Made by a program: the position numbers and the translations under genes
The notes under the pieces: generated by a model
What the model saw: the letters and a program-made list of their open reading frames with translations, nothing else
Databases searched by the model: none
What the model was told of the DNA's origin: nothing
Assembly: GCA_016946835.1 (NCBI GenBank)
Contig: JACVTC010000042.1
Coordinates: 1-64,000, forward strand
DNA from: Neocallimastix lanati (nom. inval.)
Lineage: Eukaryota; Neocallimastigomycota; Neocallimastigomycetes; Neocallimastigales; Neocallimastigaceae
Reading direction: 5' to 3'
DNA length: 64,000 nt
Part shown: one piece after another, positions 45,435 through 56,705 of the stretch
Position numbering within the stretch: the first letter of the stretch is position 1
Layout: each line of letters opens with the position of its first letter

Positions 45435-46368
45435 TGTAAGAAATAATAATTATTTATTAATAAATAATTAATATTTCTTAGTTTTTATAATTATTGATTA
45501 TAATTATAAATTTATTTAAATTATAATTAATTCATACATTGAGATATTATTATCAAATTTATTATTATTATAATTATTCATACACTTAAATAATATTAGA
45601 AAATTTATTTAGATAATTATTATATGTACACTTATTAGTATTATTAATTTTATTTAGTTATTCATTTAATTATCAAGTTAATGTAAACATTAGTTTTATT
45701 TATTTTTTACATTATACATTTAAAAGAACAATTAATAATTTTCTGTATTTTTTACAATTTTGTATTCTAGTTTAAAGATAGTTTTATGTTAATAAGTTTA
45801 GATTAGATTTTAAAAATAATATTTAGAAAAATAGATTAATTTAGATCATTACGGTTATTTATTTTTCCTTTTATTTGATGATCTAAATTAAAATTTAGAA
45901 AATCGATATTTTAAGGTTTTATCCAAATATAAATAATATATTTGGTTTTACTTAATATATACGATGATCGATATGAATAGAATATCGATCAAAAAACTTA
46001 TCTAGTTTTTTCTTCTAATCTTTTTCTAGATATTTTTTAAGATTAGAAAACCTTTTTTTATTTAACCTTATTTCCAAAAAAAAAATATAAATAAGGCTCT
46101 TGATTTCCTTTTAAGAAATCAAGAGTTATTATTATAAAAAACATAGTTATAATAATAACAATTTTATATTTTTAACTTTAATAAATTAATGAAGTATTTT
46201 ATTCAAAAAACATATTTTTAAAATCAAATTTATACAAATAATTCTTCTTTTGCTTTTCGTGTTATTATTATAATTAATTTTATTATAAACTCTATAGGTA
46301 AAAGATTTATTTCATTTTATTTTCTATTTTCTATTTTCTCAACTTAATGAATTAGTTGTTAAGTTGTA
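45435..46368 (+). repeat. LTR, family T, copy 4, cut by family J
   Basis: Close copy of 42537-43511 up to GTTGTA, where the family J LTR starts; the last 46 bases are missing. If the last five bases TTGTA are the J duplication, it occupies bases 47-51 from the family T end. Confidence 0.75.
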
Positions 46369-46941
46369 TGTTAAGATAATAACTGAATTTCAATTCAATT
46401 TCAATTTCAATAATTCAGTTATTTGAATTTCAATATTAAAAAATAATAATATAATAATTATTATTAAATTAACTTTATTAAAATATTTAGGAATTAGTCT
46501 AGGCCAACTAATTACTAAATATTATTAACATATTGAAATTAATATATATTAAATAATGTAAACACGTGATTGTCATATTAAATTAATTTCTACATATTAT
46601 ATTCTTATATTTTATTTATATTAAATATTTATATTACTATCTTACTTTATATTATCAATATCAAACTTATATTAATACTATTACATATTCATATTAATAA
46701 TTAATATTTTAATAATTAATTATTTTATATAAATACATGTTTAAATCTTTTGATTAATCCTTTGTAGGATTATTGTAATTTAAATTATAGTAATAATTAT
46801 ATAAAATAATAATGTAATAAAATATTATTAAGATTAAATAAAATTTATATTTTAAATAAAAACTTAATTATAAAATTTACTAATAACAATATATAAATAA
46901 AGAGTAAAATTAAATTATTAATTAATTACTATAATTTGGCA
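46369..46941. repeat. family J LTR, copy 3, truncated
   Basis: Same sense as 7497-8155, starts TGTTAAGATAAT, stops at about 46941 within AATTTGGCA, losing the last 60 or so bases together with the rest of the family T host LTR. Confidence 0.8.
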
Positions 46942-47137
46942 CTTGATTTTGAAAAATATATAATATTTCTTTCATATCTGAGTATTAATGTAATTTTTAA
47001 GTGTAATTTATTTGTTTTAATTAATTAATTAATTAATTTTTTTATTTTATTAAATTATTATTAAACTTGGCTAAGGTTAGTTTTGATTTTATGTATAATA
47101 AATTTTCAAGATTTATTAATTTTGTTATTTATCACAA
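46942..47137 (-). repeat. family F-like LTR end, truncated
   Basis: Its right end reads TTTGTTATTTATCA, the reverse complement of the family F start. The rest is unassigned AT-rich DNA. The duplication acaa begins with its last base (47134-47137). Confidence 0.4.
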
Positions 47138-47968
47138 TGCTATGGTTCGGGTTTTATTAGAATTTTTATTTAATTATTTATTTTTTTCTGTCTACATTTT
47201 AATTATTGAAAAACTTCACTTATTTATACTTTTTGAAAAAAAAAATAAATATGTAAAGCCTTTATACATATTATTACCATATTTAAAAAAAATAATTTAC
47301 TATTACTAATTACTTAAAATTTATATTAATTTAAATTAACTAATTCATAAGTATTTTTATTTTAATAAATTTTGTTTATATAATTTTAAATTATTTTTCA
47401 TATACTAAAACTAAATTATTTAATATATACGAAAAGTAACAAACAAAATTTAAAAAGATTTTACAGAAAAATAAAGTTATTTTAATCAAGAATGTTAATA
47501 TAATATTCTTATATTTTATATAAAATAAATTTAAAAACTATAATATATTTAATATTTATTATTAATCAATTAAGATTTGATTTTATTTGTGGGGAATAAA
47601 AATATTAAATAATCAATTTAAAAATAAAATAAAATACTAAAAAGAATACAATTTTAATATTGATATAATATAATAATAATATAATAATATATTTGAAAAT
47701 AAAAATAAAATATTAATATTGATAATAAACACTTTAATAAAATAATAAAATTTAAGGTTAAATTATAGATATTGATATTAATAATAAAAATATAGAATTA
47801 TTGATAATATTTAAGAAACTTTTAATAAAAATAAAAAAAAATATATATTTATAAAATAATTTAATATAGAAAATATAGTAAAGTAATATTAAGTAAAGAA
47901 TAATATAATGGATTCTAAAGTAAGTTGAAATTCTAATTAATAATCCATTAAATGTTCGTTCTTTACCA
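47138..47968 (-). repeat. solo LTR of the e1 family, reverse
   Basis: 831 bp, reverse complement of the e1 3' LTR (6603-7441), flanked by acaa (47134-47137 and 47969-47972). Confirms the LTR ends of e1. Confidence 0.85.
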
Positions 47969-47972
47969 ACAA

Positions 47973-49552
47973 TGATACGGGCTGGGGTTGAAACACTAAG
48001 ATATTCAAAACAAAAAAAATAAATATTAACAAATAACTATAAAAATAAATTTGGAAACAAGAAAAAAATTAAATTTTAAAATATTCTTTATTTAAATTTA
48101 AAATTAAAATTCCAAGTATTAAAAAGAAAGAAATTTATCTTTTTTTATACTTTTATTTTAATACATTTTATTTATTATTAATATATTCTTTATAAATAAA
48201 ACTATTATAACTATTTTATTTTAATTTTTAACTATTATTTTAAATTATTTTTTTTAAAAAAATAACATTTATTAAATTAAAATATAAAAATTAATTTAGA
48301 GATTGTATCACGAAGGGCATTCCGGGCGGTAGCTTCTTCTTGATATTGTTTTTCCGAGAGAGAATTATACAGAATTGATATTTTCTGTATTTTAGATCAT
48401 TTTTATTATTGAAATTCTTCTGTATTTTAGTTCATTTTTATTTTAATATTGATTTAATTTATTTTTAATTTTTGTTTTATTTTTAGTTTATTTCAAAGGT
48501 TTAGAAAATATTATACAGAAACTTATAATTCTGTATTTTATATCAAATATTTATTGAAATAGGTTTTTATTATTCTTAATATAAAAATAAGAATTAGTAA
48601 TGATTTAAATATTATATAATTTTTAATAAGAATATTTAGTAATAATTTTTATTATATTTAATATTAATAAAATATTTAATTTATTTTTATTAGATTTGAT
48701 ATTAATAAAAGATTTTAATAAGAATATTTAATAATAATTTTTATTATATTTAATATTAATAAAAGAATTTATAAGAATATTTAATAATAATTTTTATTAT
48801 ATTTAATATTAATAAAAGAATTTTATAAGAATATTTAATAATAATTTTTATTATATTTAATATTAATAAAAGAATTTATAAGAATATTTAATAATAATTT
48901 TTATTATATTTAATATTAATAAAAGAATTTTATAAGAATATTTAATAATAATTTTTATTATACTTAATATTAATAAAAGAATTTTATAAGAATATTTAAT
49001 AATAATTTTTATTATATTTAATATTAATAAAAGAATTTATAAGAATATTTAATAATAATTTTTATTATATTTAATATTAATAAAAGAATTTTATAAGAAT
49101 ATTTAATAATAAATTTTATTATATTTAATATTAATAAAAGAATTTATAAGAATATTTAATAATAAATTTTATTATATTTAATATTAATAAAAGAATTTAT
49201 AAGAATATTTAATAATAATTTTTATTATATTTAATATTAATAAAAGAATTTATAAGAATATTTAATAATAATTTTTATTATATTTAATATTAATAAAAGA
49301 ATTTTATAAGAATATTTAATAATAATTTTTATTATATTTAATATTAATAAAAGAATTTTATAAGAATATTTAATAATAAATTTTATTATATTTAATATTA
49401 ATAAAAGAATTTATAAGAATATTTAATAATAATTTTTATTATATTTGATATTAATAAAGGAAATTAATAAGAATATTTAATAATAATTTTATTTTATTAT
49501 TATTAAGAGTATTTAATAGGAAATACAAGGTATTTAGTGACACCCCGTATCA
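47973..49552 (-). repeat. 3' LTR, family D, copy 2, expanded
   Basis: TGATACGGG...CCCCGTATCA, 1580 bp, about 575 bp longer than copy 1 because of an expanded internal repeat. A reverse polypurine tract and pol tail follow at 49553, which sets the orientation. Confidence 0.85.
48590..49485 (-). repeat. 53-bp minisatellite inside family D LTR
   Basis: About 16-17 head-to-tail units of 53-54 bp with the core AATTTATAAGAATATTTAA and TTATTATATTTAATATTAAT. Units differ mainly by one T (TTTATA or TTTTATA). Copy 1 of the LTR has about six units. Confidence 0.85.
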
Positions 49553-49592
49553 TAATCTCCCCGCTTAAGATGAGACTTCATCCCCTGAAGTC
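49553..49592 (-). promoter_or_regulatory. polypurine tract and GACTTC hairpin of the family D element
   Basis: On the minus strand AAGCGGGGAGATTA abuts the LTR. GACTTC 49574-49579, a 7-base loop and GAAGTC 49587-49592 lie just before it. The hairpin overlaps the codons for TSGDEV at the pol C-terminus. Confidence 0.65.
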
Positions 49593-49894
49593 TGATTATA
49601 CCAAGTATAATAATGAACAAGATTTTTCTGGTGTACATTTCTGTCAGCTATTTCACCAGTGTAAATATCACAAATACAAGCGGTATTATAATTCATTTGA
49701 ACAATTCTAAAAGGACCAGTGTAAAAGGGGTCTAACTTTCTTCTTGAGAAATTTCTAACTAAAATTAAGTCCCCTGGTTCAAAAACAGTATTCATAGATT
49801 TTTGTTGTTTTCTTCTATTTTCTAATTTATTAGCATTATCAATATTAACAGTGGCTTTCATAATCCATTTATGATGAGTTGTAAATTTTCTAAT
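49565..49894 (-). pseudogene. pol: gypsy Pol C-terminus, family D element
   Basis: Only the end of integrase is left: KLENRRKQQKSMNTVFEPG, DLILVRNFSRRKLDPFYTGPF (GPY/F module), DRNVHQKNLVHYYTWY and a C-terminal TSGDEVSS. It is closest to the ends of e1 pol (residues about 1050-1120) and the pol at 52729. Upstream pol is cut off at about 49894, where an inverted piece of family D LTR begins. Not functional on its own. Confidence 0.75.
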
Positions 49895-49995
49895 TAAATA
49901 TTTAATAATTATTTTTATTAGATATTTTATTAATATTAAATATAATAAAAATTATTACTAAATATTCTTATTAAAAATTATATAATATTTAAATC
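49895..49995 (+). repeat. inverted fragment of family D LTR
   Basis: About 100 bp, reverse complement of 48590-48680, sitting exactly between the reverse pol tail and the forward chromovirus tail. It marks a rearrangement junction. Confidence 0.65.
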
Positions 49996-50279
49996 ATTAT
50001 TAATTCTTATTTTCAGTGTTCCATGTAAGTGAATTGGAACCACTCTACAAATTACCTAAAACATTAGTGCCGGCTCCTGCGGGAAACCAAAAGATAATTC
50101 ATATCCTTGGATCAAGGAAACACCAAGGACTTTATCAATACCTGGTTGCGTACCAGAATGATAAACAAGAGTGGGTCAACGCCGACGTGATCGACGACAA
50201 TCCTCACTACGCAGAATTGCTGGAGGATTACCAAGATTTTAGTTACAGCCAGTTCATTGCTAGCGTCGTCAACCATTAG
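49996..50279 (+). pseudogene. pol: chromovirus Pol tail with chromodomain, 5' truncated
   Basis: The open tail of a chromovirus pol, readable from about 49996: VFHVSELEPLYKLPKTLVP, then a chromodomain-like YLVAYQNDKQEWVNADVIDD...HYAELLEDY and the end SQFIASVVNH. Chromodomains bind histone marks and steer integration, often to heterochromatin. The domain has the aromatic Y and W positions expected of the fold. It is the intact version of the frame-shifted tail at 40690-40953. The LTR starts 25 bp after the stop. Everything upstream is lost at the junction at 49995. Confidence 0.8.
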
Positions 50280-50303
50280 TAGCTTGCTCCTTGGGAGAGG
50301 CCT

Positions 50304-50860
50304 TGTAACAGATACATGGTAACTTCAAGCCTATCCAATGATAGTTCTTTGGTTACGTAACGTATCTCTAAGCAGCTAGCAATTTCGGCTAATCAAATAA
50401 AATCTTTTGTTATTTTCGTACATTAAATTTTATTATTTTATAATTAATTATATAGTTAAATACTTATTTAAATATATTTTATTTAGTGATTAGTAAACTA
50501 AGTTAAATTAAATTATTTACCAATCATAATATTATTGATATGTATAAATAATAATTGAACTTGTAACTGTAACGCACTAGCGTTATTATTAACGTAAATT
50601 GTTATTATAAATATTAATATTAATAAATAAAATATAATTATTAAATAAAATATATTACGCAGTGTAAGCCCAGTAACTGATAACTAATAGAGTTATAAAG
50701 TGCTGCGCTATACTCTAGTGTAATTAAGAAGTAATAGTTATTGAATTAATTAATTTAGTGTTTATTATTAACAACTCGAAAAGAGAGGTGTTAAGTTATC
50801 TTAGCCTTTATATTTAGTTATTATTCGTTATTTTAGTTAATAATAAACGTACCTTTTACA
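50304..50860 (+). repeat. chromovirus 3' LTR (family C), copy 3
   Basis: 557 bp, TGTAACAGATAC...CCTTTTACA, after the purine-rich TTGGGAGAGGCC. It gives the complete ends of the family. Confidence 0.85.
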
Positions 50861-50862
50861 CA

Positions 50863-51399
50863 TGATACGTTATTTTTATAAGTATCAATGTTTTTGTGGT
50901 TAGCAAGATTGTATTAAATAAAAATATATTCTAATATAAAAATATATAATTACAATACACGTTAATATTAAAACAAAATATAAAAAAAATTATAGTTTTG
51001 TCGTTTTATTTATTTATTTAAATTATTTATGTCGTAATACAAATTTTATAATAAAATGTTATTAAAGATCTTATTAATTATTTATAACTAACTTATTACT
51101 ATTAAAATTTTTGATAAATATATTCCCCAAATATATTTATTTTAACCAATTTTATCTCTATTTTTTTCCAAATAAAAAAACCTCCTTTTCTTTAAAGAAT
51201 TATAATAATTTTTCTTTTATATTTCTAATTTCTAATTTACTATAAATTAAATCCTATTGGCTATTAACTAATTAAATAAATTTAATAATTTTTATATTAC
51301 TATTTATTATTATAATATACATATATAATTTAACTAATTATTTATTATATTTAATTTTATTTCTTGATAATATTCTCTTTTTATTTATATACTGCATCA
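50863..51399 (-). repeat. 3' LTR, family O, of the reverse gypsy element e3
   Basis: Minus strand TGATGCAG...AACGTATCA, 537 bp, starting right after the tract GCGGGGGCGTCT. No second copy in the window; the left end is set by TGATACG two bases after the family C LTR. Confidence 0.65.
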
Positions 51400-51438
51400 A
51401 GACGCCCCCGCTTAGCCTAGACTTCGTCCCTTGAAGTC
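51400..51438 (-). promoter_or_regulatory. polypurine tract and GACTTC hairpin of e3
   Basis: Minus strand: GACTTC, 7-base loop, GAAGTC (51420-51438), then the tract AAGCGGGGGCGTCT up to the LTR. Residual codons read TSRDEV. Confidence 0.65.
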
Positions 51439-51495
51439 CTAAAAAAAATATATATATATATATATATAAATCCATTTAAATTTGCTAGTTTGTTG

Positions 51496-51540
<45 letters not shown>

Positions 51541-51652
51541 AAAATTAATCTTTGTTCAAAAAAAAATTTTATATGAATTATTATTATTTTATTGGTCAAT
51601 TATTAATTCATTAACTATGTGAAGTTTATCAATGTAAATGTCTTATTCATGG

Positions 51653-51685
<33 letters not shown>

Positions 51686-52496
51686 TTAGGTATGTATATT
51701 ATGTTATTATTATTATTATTATTATAATATATTTAAATTGATGATTACATATTTAAATTGATAATTACATTCAATTATTATTTTTATTAATTGATTTAAT
51801 TTCATTGTTACCATTTGTTATATAAATATATATATATATATTTGGAAATATCGTATAATTTAGAATTTATAACGTCAAATTTCTTTGTCAAATCTCATTA
51901 TGTTCACATTATTTTCTTTTCGCCATGTATTTTTTTAATTATCATTAATATGTATTATAATCATTATTATCCAAATAAAATTGTAATTAAAAAAAATAAA
52001 ATAATCTTTTGAATCAATGTCTTAATTTAGTGTTGAACCTATGGTTTTAAAATATATTCTATTATTATTTTTGTATATTATTATATAATTATATTTATCT
52101 ATAACATTCATATTATTTTATATTATAATACTATCTATTTTGTTATTTTAGTTAATAATATATATTATTATACTGTCTTTTTGTTATTTCATCTATATTT
52201 TATTATTTTACTCAATATATAATATTTATATTATTATACTATCTATTTGTTATATTATCAATATTTTATTATTTTACTCAATATATAATATTTATATTAT
52301 TATACTATCTATTTGTTATATTATCAATATTTTATTATTTTATTCAATATATAATATTTATGTTATTATACTATCTATTACGTTATATTGTCTATATTAT
52401 AGTTAATTATACTATCTATACTATCTATGTTTATATATTTTATTATTATATCTAATATAATCAGTTCTTATATATAATTATTATTATTATTATTAT

Positions 52497-52538
<42 letters not shown>

Positions 52539-52651
52539 AGATAAAATTTATCAAATGTTAAGTAATGAATAAAATAAATTTCAAAATTATAAGTTTTAAA
52601 TTCAGATTTTGAAATTTCAATTTTGAGGTTTTGAAGTTTCAATATAATTTA

Positions 52652-52694
<43 letters not shown>

Positions 52695-52728
52695 CTGTTA
52701 ATTTTTTTTTGTATATATATATGTATCC
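51439..52728 (-). other. non-coding 3' region of e3 with long T runs
   Basis: 1.3 kb between the e3 pol stop and the hairpin. It contains T homopolymers of roughly 30-40 bases (about 51501-51536, 51655-51683 and 52499-52537), TTA/ATT repeats, and a 66-bp tandem repeat at 52130-52400. I see no gene; the short frame at 51815-52012 is low-complexity. Confidence 0.6.
52130..52400. repeat. 66-bp tandem repeat
   Basis: About three to four copies of a 66-bp unit with the words ATACTATCTATTTGTTATA, TATCAATATTTTATT and CAATATATAATATTTAT. It lies within the e3 3' region. Confidence 0.6.
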
Positions 52729-55200
52729 TTATTCTTCTAAATTCAATTCTGTGAAATATGGAATAATATTTTTTAAATGAATGTTCCTATCAGCAACTTC
52801 CCCAGTTACTGGATCGCAAACTGTTACTGTATTGAACTCTTGTTTTACGATCTTTAGTGGGCCTGTGAAAAACGGATCCAGCTTCTTTCTGTTGAACAAT
52901 TTGACCAAAACAAGATCACCTGGCTTATACTTTGCTCTCATTCTTTTTATTTGTTTTCTACGATCTTCCCACAACTTGTTTGCTGTTTCAATGTTCTTTA
53001 TTGCTTCACGGATCCAACGGTCATGGTTAATAAATTTCCTCAGCCAAAATTCTTCTTCGTCTTCCCAGTCATTTTTGGATTCGACATTAACAGTGAGTTC
53101 GAATGGTTGTAAGTCTCTCCGACCATACAACAATTCAAAGCTGCTGTGTTTCGTAACTTCATTCTTGCACGTTCTTAAAGCCCAAAGAGCACTATAAAGT
53201 GTTTCGTCCCACTGCGAATCCTCTTCTCCGAGTAACCTGAGATACTTACCTATTTCCCTATTTCTGTTTTCTACTTCTCCATTAGACGAGGGGTGATAGG
53301 TTGCTACATAATTTACATAAATGTCGTTAAGGTCCAAAAATGCTTTTGTCTTATCGGAAGTAAACTGTGGACCATTGTCAGTAACTAAAATTTCAGGAAC
53401 ACCATGTCGTGCAAATATTTTCTTGAGAAAATTTATTACATCTTGAGATTCGGCAGATTGTAAGGGTTCTGCTTCCACCCATTTGGTAAGATAATCTACT
53501 AATACAATTATATATCTATTACCTTTATTTGTTATAGGTAACGGTCCTATTAGATCCAACCCAACTCTTGAGAAAGGATATTCAGGTACAGTTGCAATAT
53601 TTTCGGTATATTTATTTAATTTTTGTGGTCGACAAGTTTGACACTTGTGACAACATTTTATTAGTATTTGTATATCTTTTTTTATATTTCCCCAGTAGTA
53701 ATCCCTCTTCAGTCTACTATAAGTTTTATAAGCTCCTTCATGGCCTAGACCATGGGCTTCTTCGATTAATTTTTGCTTCTCTTCTTTGTTGTGAACTATT
53801 CTTCTCAGTTGTTCTCCTTGTTTAAGATATTCCACACCATCAATATTTATAATTCTCTTATTTATAAATTCATTCATAAATTTATTTATACTATCATTGC
53901 TATTATTGGATAAAACATCATTGTTTACTAATGCATTTAATATTTCTTTATTTTCATGTATTTCTTTTGTAGGTAACCTAGATAAAGCGTCAGCAATAAC
54001 GTTCTTCTTCCCCTCTTGAAATTGGACTTGAACATTTAATATTGATAGTTCAGTAACCCATTTAAGGTGGCGATTATTTGAAGGCTCTCTATTAGCAAAT
54101 ATACTAACCAAGGGTTTATGGTCTGTATAAACGATAGTGGTAAAAGGGCTTCCACTAAAATAGGGTTTAAATTTTTTAACACAATGAAATATTGCTTTGC
54201 CTTCTAAATCAGTAACACTATAATTAGATTCAGCAGCGGAAAGAGTTCTACTTTCAAAATATATGGGGATTTCAATTGAATTTTCATTTGTTTGGAGAAG
54301 TACTCCACCAAGTCCATCTCTGGAAGCATCTGTTCGGATAATAAATGGTTTAGAATAATCAGGAGGAGTTAAAATAGGGGCAACCGTTAGTGACATTTTT
54401 AATTTTTCAAAGGCTATGTTGCACTTTTCGGACCATTCATACGGTACATCTTTCTTTAAGAGGTTAAACAGAGGATTTGCAATCTGAGCAAAATTTTTAA
54501 TAAATTTCCGATAATAACCAACAGCTCCCAAAAATGATTTAAGTTGAGTGATATTTTTAGGGGTAGCCAGTTAATTATAACTTTAATCTTATCAGGAATC
54601 GGGGCAATACCTTTTGTGGATAATACATGACCAAGAAGGACTACTTCTTCTTTGAAAAAAGAACATTTTTCTAAGTTTATTTTCAAACCATTGTCTGCTA
54701 GGATTTGGAATACTTTAGTAAGATGAGTAATGTGTGATTCAATTGAGTCAGAAAATATTACTAAATCGTCAATGTAAACAAATAAGCATACTCCAATCAA
54801 GTCAAAAAAAATCCGGTTCATTTCACGTTGAAATGTAGCCGGTGCATTACATAGCCCAAACGGCATCACACAAAATTTATAGTTTCCAAACATCGTTGTG
54901 AATGTTGTTTTATCTTTATCATCAGGATTCATTGGAACCTGATGATAACCAGAAAAAAGATCAATAGTAGAGAGTATTTTAGCGTTCTTTCCAATAAACA
55001 TTAATATGTCATCAATTAAGGGCAAAGCATAGGAATCCTTAATAGTTATATTGTTTAAAGCCCTAAAGTCGACACACATTCTCCAGTCGCCGTTTTTCTT
55101 TGGAACTAGTACTACTGGAAATGCCCATGAAGAGTAGGATGGCTCTTGTAACGGAGGTGCTTCTATTGTAAAGGCGGGATGAGATATAGAAACACAGAAA
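52729..55200 (-). pseudogene. pol: Ty3/gypsy Pol, element e3: RT, RNase H, integrase
   Basis: Two long frames (54456-55079 and 52729-54531) are joined by one missing base near 54570 in a C run. RT begins near 55200 (EPSYSSWAFPVVLVPKK), with LDLFSGYHQ-type (TIDLFSGYHQ) and VYIDDLVIF. RNase H has RTDASRDGLGG, DLEGKA, TDHKPL and IADALSR. Integrase has the HHCC zinc domain, GLDLIGPLP, VTDNGPQFTS, and NGEVENRN with the Glu, then FTGPLKIV and DRNIHLKN. Apart from the frameshift the triads are all intact. Gag, protease and the RT start are missing at the 55200 junction. Close relative of e2, and shows what e2's lost integrase end looks like. Confidence 0.9.
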
Positions 55201-55689
55201 GGAGAAAACTCAATAGGTTTACACTATCTGTATAAATAATTCGTTTTATTAGAAATATTTTTTATTAATTATAAAATTTAAAATAATTATTAATATTAAT
55301 CAACAAGGTAATATTTCGAATTACTTATACGTTAATTATTATTAATAAAAGCACGAAGAAAAATATTTTCATTCGTGAAGTTCGCACTATTTATACTTTT
55401 AACGGAAAAACAGTTTTAACATGTAAAAATAATTTTAAAGAAATATTTAGAAATATGTTTGTAATAATTAATAATGTAAAGTTTCTAGAATATTGATTTT
55501 AATTGATGAAAATGAATCTTATCAAAAAAGAATAAAATAATTTATATAATAAGAATTTCTAAATTCATTTCGGTTGAATTACGAACCGAAAGAATCTTTA
55601 ACTTTCTATAATTTTATACAGAAAGAATATTCAAGAAGATATTATTAATAATTAATAAAATAATTAATAAAATAATTATTTATGCAAAA
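55201..55689. other. AT-rich junction region, no gene
   Basis: Follows the break in e3 pol. Non-coding, with some LTR-like words (TTTATACAGAAAGAATATTC) but no second copy in the window. I cannot assign it. Confidence 0.5.
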
Positions 55690-55763
55690 TGGGTTGAGGT
55701 GTGAGTCGAACCCATGAAGTATTGGTCATGGTCAATGTAACTAACCATTGAACCAAAGTTCTA
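55690..55763 (-). tRNA. degenerate tRNA-like sequence
   Basis: On the minus strand it has an A-box-like TGGTTCAATGG (55745-55755) and a B-box-like GGGTTCGACTC (55703-55713) at close to the normal tRNA spacing. The anticodon arm pairs weakly (ATTG with CAAT), the T stem has a mismatch, and no acceptor stem forms, so it is at best a tRNA pseudogene or relic; the anticodon cannot be read. An LTR target duplication (ctga, 55774) lies about 11 bp upstream of its 5' side. Confidence 0.3.
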
Positions 55764-55778
55764 ATTTTACTAACTGAT

Positions 55779-56436
55779 TGATACAGAACATTTAAAATAT
55801 TCCATATCTAGTTATTTATTTATTTGGTCGTTTCTCTAGGGAATTATGACACAATAATATATTCTAATAAATATAAGAAAATAATTTATAATAATAATGT
55901 TTTATAATAATATTTTGTTCTTTATTTATTTTTATAATTTTATTTTTACATACATAATAATTTATTATTACATTCTCTTAATTTTATATAATTGTTAAAA
56001 TAATTACTTAATATTATATTTTTATTAAACATATCTCTTTAACTATTAATTTCCTAATAACTTTATTTAAAAATACAATTTCATTATTAAATATATTTAA
56101 CTATTAATATTTAAAATATATTTCCTAAATAAAATATAATTATCAATATTTATAATATAATTCCTAAAACTATATAATTCTCAAAATAATATTTAAAATA
56201 TAAAATAAAACTTATTAATAATAATGATGAATTAATTTATTATCATAATAATAGAATCATTATTAATATAATTTATCTATTTTAATTATGATAAAAGAAT
56301 TAACCATGCTTTTAAAAATAATTATTTGAATTAACTATATATAAATTATTTTAATTATTATAACCAATAATATTTATACAATATTTCTAACCTAAATTTC
56401 TTACCTAAATCTTATTTTTATAGTGGTATCGTATCA
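55779..56436 (-). repeat. 3' LTR of the gag-only element
   Basis: 658 bp, TGATACAGAA...GTATCGTATCA on this strand. No difference from 58729-59386 was noticed when the two were read side by side. Confidence 0.88.
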
Positions 56437-56476
56437 AGATTCCCCCACTTTAAATAAGACTTCGTCCCTTGAAGTC
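56437..56476 (-). promoter_or_regulatory. polypurine tract and GACTTC hairpin of the gag-only element
   Basis: Minus strand: GACTTC, 7-base loop, GAAGTC (56458-56476), then AAAGTGGGGGAATCT to the LTR edge. The hairpin is kept although pol is absent, so a cis role in RNA is more likely than a protein one. Confidence 0.65.
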
Positions 56477-56602
56477 AGGCGAAAAAAAAAAAATTTTTTT
56501 TTTTTTTTTTTTTAATTATTTAATAATTAAATTTTTATATATATTTTGTTAAAAAAGTAAAAACATAAAAATATTACGTATAAATTTTTTTTTTTTTTTT
56601 TT

Positions 56603-56690
56603 TTATAGAAATTTGAAATTTGAAATTTGAAATTTGAAATTTAATAATTTAAATTTTGAATTTTTGAATTTTGAATTTTGAAAATTTAAT
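56603..56690. repeat. GAAATTT / TTTTGAA microsatellites
   Basis: About five GAAATTT units followed by several TTTTGAA-type units, just downstream (minus strand) of the gag stop. The two halves can partly pair. Confidence 0.65.
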
Positions 56691-56705
56691 TGAATTATAT
56701 TCAAA

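Noticed and set aside
47067-47309. 80-codon frame
   Set aside because: Lies across a truncated LTR end and the inverted e1-family LTR; no family resemblance.
48590-49485. CRISPR-like array of regular repeats
   Set aside because: Units are contiguous with no unique spacers, lie inside an LTR that has a shorter version elsewhere, and the genome is eukaryotic.
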